NCBI RefSeq assembly: GCF_003269065.1
Contig: NZ_QLTA01000020.1
Location: 19,139-83,138 of the forward strand
Source of the DNA: Paracidovorax anthurii
Lineage (GTDB): Bacteria; Pseudomonadota; Gammaproteobacteria; Burkholderiales; Burkholderiaceae_C
Length of the DNA: 64,000 nt
Reading direction: 5' to 3'
This document shows positions 62,391-64,000 of the stretch, in pieces. Numbering within the stretch: position 1 is the stretch's first letter; each line of letters starts with the position of its first letter. The translations under genes and the position numbers were made by a program. The notes under the pieces are model-generated. The model saw only the letters and a program-made list of their open reading frames with translations, was not told the DNA's origin and made no database searches.

Positions 62391-63281
62391 TCAGCCCGCG
62401 TCCGCGCCGGCGCCCGCCTCGGGCGGCACGGGCGCGACCTTGAACCAGCGCACCGCCCCGCCCTTGGTGTGCAGCACCACGAAGCGCAGGCCGGCCAGCT
62501 CCAGCGCCTCGCCCCGGCGCGGCGCGTGGCCCAGCTCGTGGGCGATCAGGCCGCCGATGGTCTCGAACTGCTCGTCCCGGTCGCTGCCCTCGATGGCGGC
62601 GATGCCGAAGGCCTCGGCCACGCGCTCCACGGGCGTGTCGCCGCTCACGCGGTAGGTGCGGTCGGCCAGGGCGAAGATGTCGCCCTCGTCCTCGGGGATG
62701 TCGAACTCGTCCTCGATCTCGCCCACGATCTGCTCCAGCACGTCCTCGATGGTGACCAGCCCGGCCATGCGGCCGAACTCGTCGATCACCACCGCCATGT
62801 GGATGCGGTTGGCGCGGAACTCGCGCAGCAGGTCGTTCAGGCCCTTGCTCTCGGGCACGTAGACCACCGGGCGCAGCAGCGCGCGGATGTTCAGCCCGGG
62901 CGCCCGCTGCAGCTTGAGCAGATCCTTGGCCATGAGGATGCCGATGATGTTCTCGCGCTCGCCCTGGTAGACGGGGAAGCGCGAGTGCGCCGTGTCGATC
63001 ACCTGGTGGAGCAGCGGCTCGAACGGCGAATCGATGTCGATCAGATCGATGCGCGGGGCCGGCACCATCACGTCGCTGGCCGTCATCTCGGCCATGCGCA
63101 GCACGCGTTCGAGCATCACGCGGGCATCGGCGTTGATGACGTCGTTGTCCTCGGCCTCGGCCAGGGTGGCGATGAGCTCGTCCTTGGAATCGGGCCCGGG
63201 ATGGATGAATTCGATGAGCCGCTGCAGGAACGTGCGCTTGTCCTCTCGGTCGGACGGGCGCGCGGGGTGGGGATCGGACAC
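62391..63281 (-). CDS. corC: CorC/HlyC-type CBS-domain protein
   Basis: A 296-residue protein of the CorC family: N-terminal helix, two CBS domains (e.g. MVPAPRIDLIDIDSPFEPLL; VPESKGLNDLLREFRANRIH) and a C-terminal CorC_HlyC transporter-associated domain (GLRFVVLHTKGGAVRWFKV). E. coli CorC (YbeX) lies next to lnt too; magnesium/cobalt handling and ribosome-related roles are reported for the family. The start is GTG at 63281. Translationally close to lnt. Confidence 0.93.
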   Translation of the reverse strand: MSDPHPARPSDREDKRTFLQRLIEFIHPGPDSKDELIATLAEAEDNDVINADARVMLERVLRMAEMTASDVMVPAPRIDLIDIDSPFEPLLHQVIDTAHSRFPVYQGERENIIGILMAKDLLKLQRAPGLNIRALLRPVVYVPESKGLNDLLREFRANRIHMAVVIDEFGRMAGLVTIEDVLEQIVGEIEDEFDIPEDEGDIFALADRTYRVSGDTPVERVAEAFGIAAIEGSDRDEQFETIGGLIAHELGHAPRRGEALELAGLRFVVLHTKGGAVRWFKVAPVPPEAGAGADAG

Positions 63282-63495
63282 GGTCTTGGGGTGCAGGACG
63301 TGCGGTGGTTGACAGGGCTCCTAGGATAGCGGATGCCCGTGGAGGGCTCCCCGGCGGCGCCACGGCCACCGGGCGCGCCCCTCACATTCAGACACAAAGT
63401 TCCGAAGCGGGATGGATGCCGATTTCCGGCATAACTGCCTATCATCCCGCCCTTCTCGACTCCAACAAACAGGTCCAGGGGAGGTTCTGCAGACC

Positions 63496-64000
63496 ATGTC
63501 ACGCCGCGTCACCATCCAGACCCCTCTGGGCGAGCAGCTCCAGTTCCGGCGATTGCGCGGCCGGGAGGACATCAGCCAGCTCTTCTCGCTGGACATCGAG
63601 CTCCAGAGCGAGGACAAGGACATCGACCCCAAGGCCCTGCTGGGCAAGAACGCCACGGTGGTCATCGAGACCCAGGACGGCGGCAAGCGGTACATCGACG
63701 GCATCGTCACCCGCTTCGGCATGCAGGGCCAGGACCACCGCTTCTACGCCTACCGCCTGCGCCTGCAGCCCTGGCTGTGGCTCGCCTCGCGCAAGAGCGA
63801 TTTCAAGATCTTCCAGAACAAGACCGTGCCCCAGATCATCGAGGAGGTGCTGGGCACGTATGGCTTCCCGATGGAGCAGAAGCTCACGCGCGGCTACCGC
63901 ACCTGGGACTACTGCGTGCAGTACGACGAGAGCGACTTCCAGTTCGTGTCGCGGCTGATGGAGCACGAGGGCATCTATTACTACCACCAGCATGCCGCCG
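63496..64000 (+). CDS. vgrG: VgrG-type type VI secretion spike protein (5' part only)
   Basis: The 168 visible residues match the N-terminal gp27-like part of VgrG: SRRVTIQTPLGEQLQFRRLR, DISQLFSLDIELQSEDKDID, NKTVPQIIEEVLGTYGF and WDYCVQYDESDFQFVSRLME, then HEGIYYYHQH. The gene continues beyond the right edge, so effector domains cannot be judged. RBS-like AGGGGAGG lies upstream of the ATG. VgrG genes usually precede adaptor, effector and immunity genes; those would be expected to the right. Confidence 0.95.
   Translation, partial: MSRRVTIQTPLGEQLQFRRLRGREDISQLFSLDIELQSEDKDIDPKALLGKNATVVIETQDGGKRYIDGIVTRFGMQGQDHRFYAYRLRLQPWLWLASRKSDFKIFQNKTVPQIIEEVLGTYGFPMEQKLTRGYRTWDYCVQYDESDFQFVSRLMEHEGIYYYHQHAA

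Overview
The window is high-GC DNA of a betaproteobacterium. Gene content and protein style point to the Comamonadaceae, most likely Acidovorax or a close relative: an argB-slmA neighbourhood, a glyQS-gmhB-plsC block, a fabA-fabB pair, TctDE-like two-component genes, a Xanthomonas-type (xps-order) type II secretion operon and a large secreted protein resembling comamonad surface-layer proteins. This assignment is inference from family knowledge; no rRNA or tRNA gene is present to confirm it. I see no CRISPR array, prophage or intact insertion sequence.

Layout. 1-5.2 kb: a minus-strand fatty-acid beta-oxidation operon (TetR regulator, acyl-CoA dehydrogenase, DUF2147 protein, FadN-type dehydrogenase/hydratase cut by the left edge) with a 12-bp palindromic operator in front. 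5.3-9.3 kb: slmA, a TctDE-like two-component system and argB. 9.6-19.7 kb: a surface polysaccharide block with a WecA-like initiating transferase, glycosyltransferases, two methyltransferases, a 1268-residue methyltransferase/glycosyltransferase fusion and a Wzm/Wzt ABC exporter. 19.9-23.6 kb: a periplasmic parvulin, a 586-residue S-layer-like protein with a strong terminator, and a small lipoprotein. 23.7-34.5 kb: a complete, translationally coupled T2SS operon E-F-G-H-I-J-K-L-M-N-D. 34.7-42.2 kb: a glycosidase-like protein and the dTDP-rhamnose operon rmlBDA-C, with a SPINDLY-type O-GlcNAc transferase gene inside it. 42.3-48.4 kb: phasin, TetR regulator, coaX, kbp and an unusual polytopic OmpA-domain protein. 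48.4-55.1 kb: the glyQS-gmhB-plsC-ygjP-rhodanese block. 55.4-64 kb: a diheme cytochrome c, fabAB, periplasmic asparaginase with a divergent LysR gene, lnt-corC, and the start of a VgrG.

From 9.6 to 42.2 kb the genes can be read as one cell-surface programme: O-polysaccharide synthesis and ABC export, dTDP-rhamnose supply, a GT41 glycosyltransferase, an abundant S-layer-like protein with a folding factor, and a T2SS that may export it. That link is a hypothesis.

The most unusual signal is a family of at least six copies of a 42-nt element with fixed internal spacing. Four copies lie inside or at the start of protein genes, all in sense orientation and all in the same reading frame. They give the TctE-like kinase a loop in its dimerisation domain, insert segments into Lnt and a YgjP-type peptidase, and supply the start codon and signal peptide of the DUF2147 protein. 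Two further structured repeats occur: a 241/247-bp intergenic element present twice downstream of cell-envelope genes, and a 16-bp-arm inverted repeat between two convergent genes.
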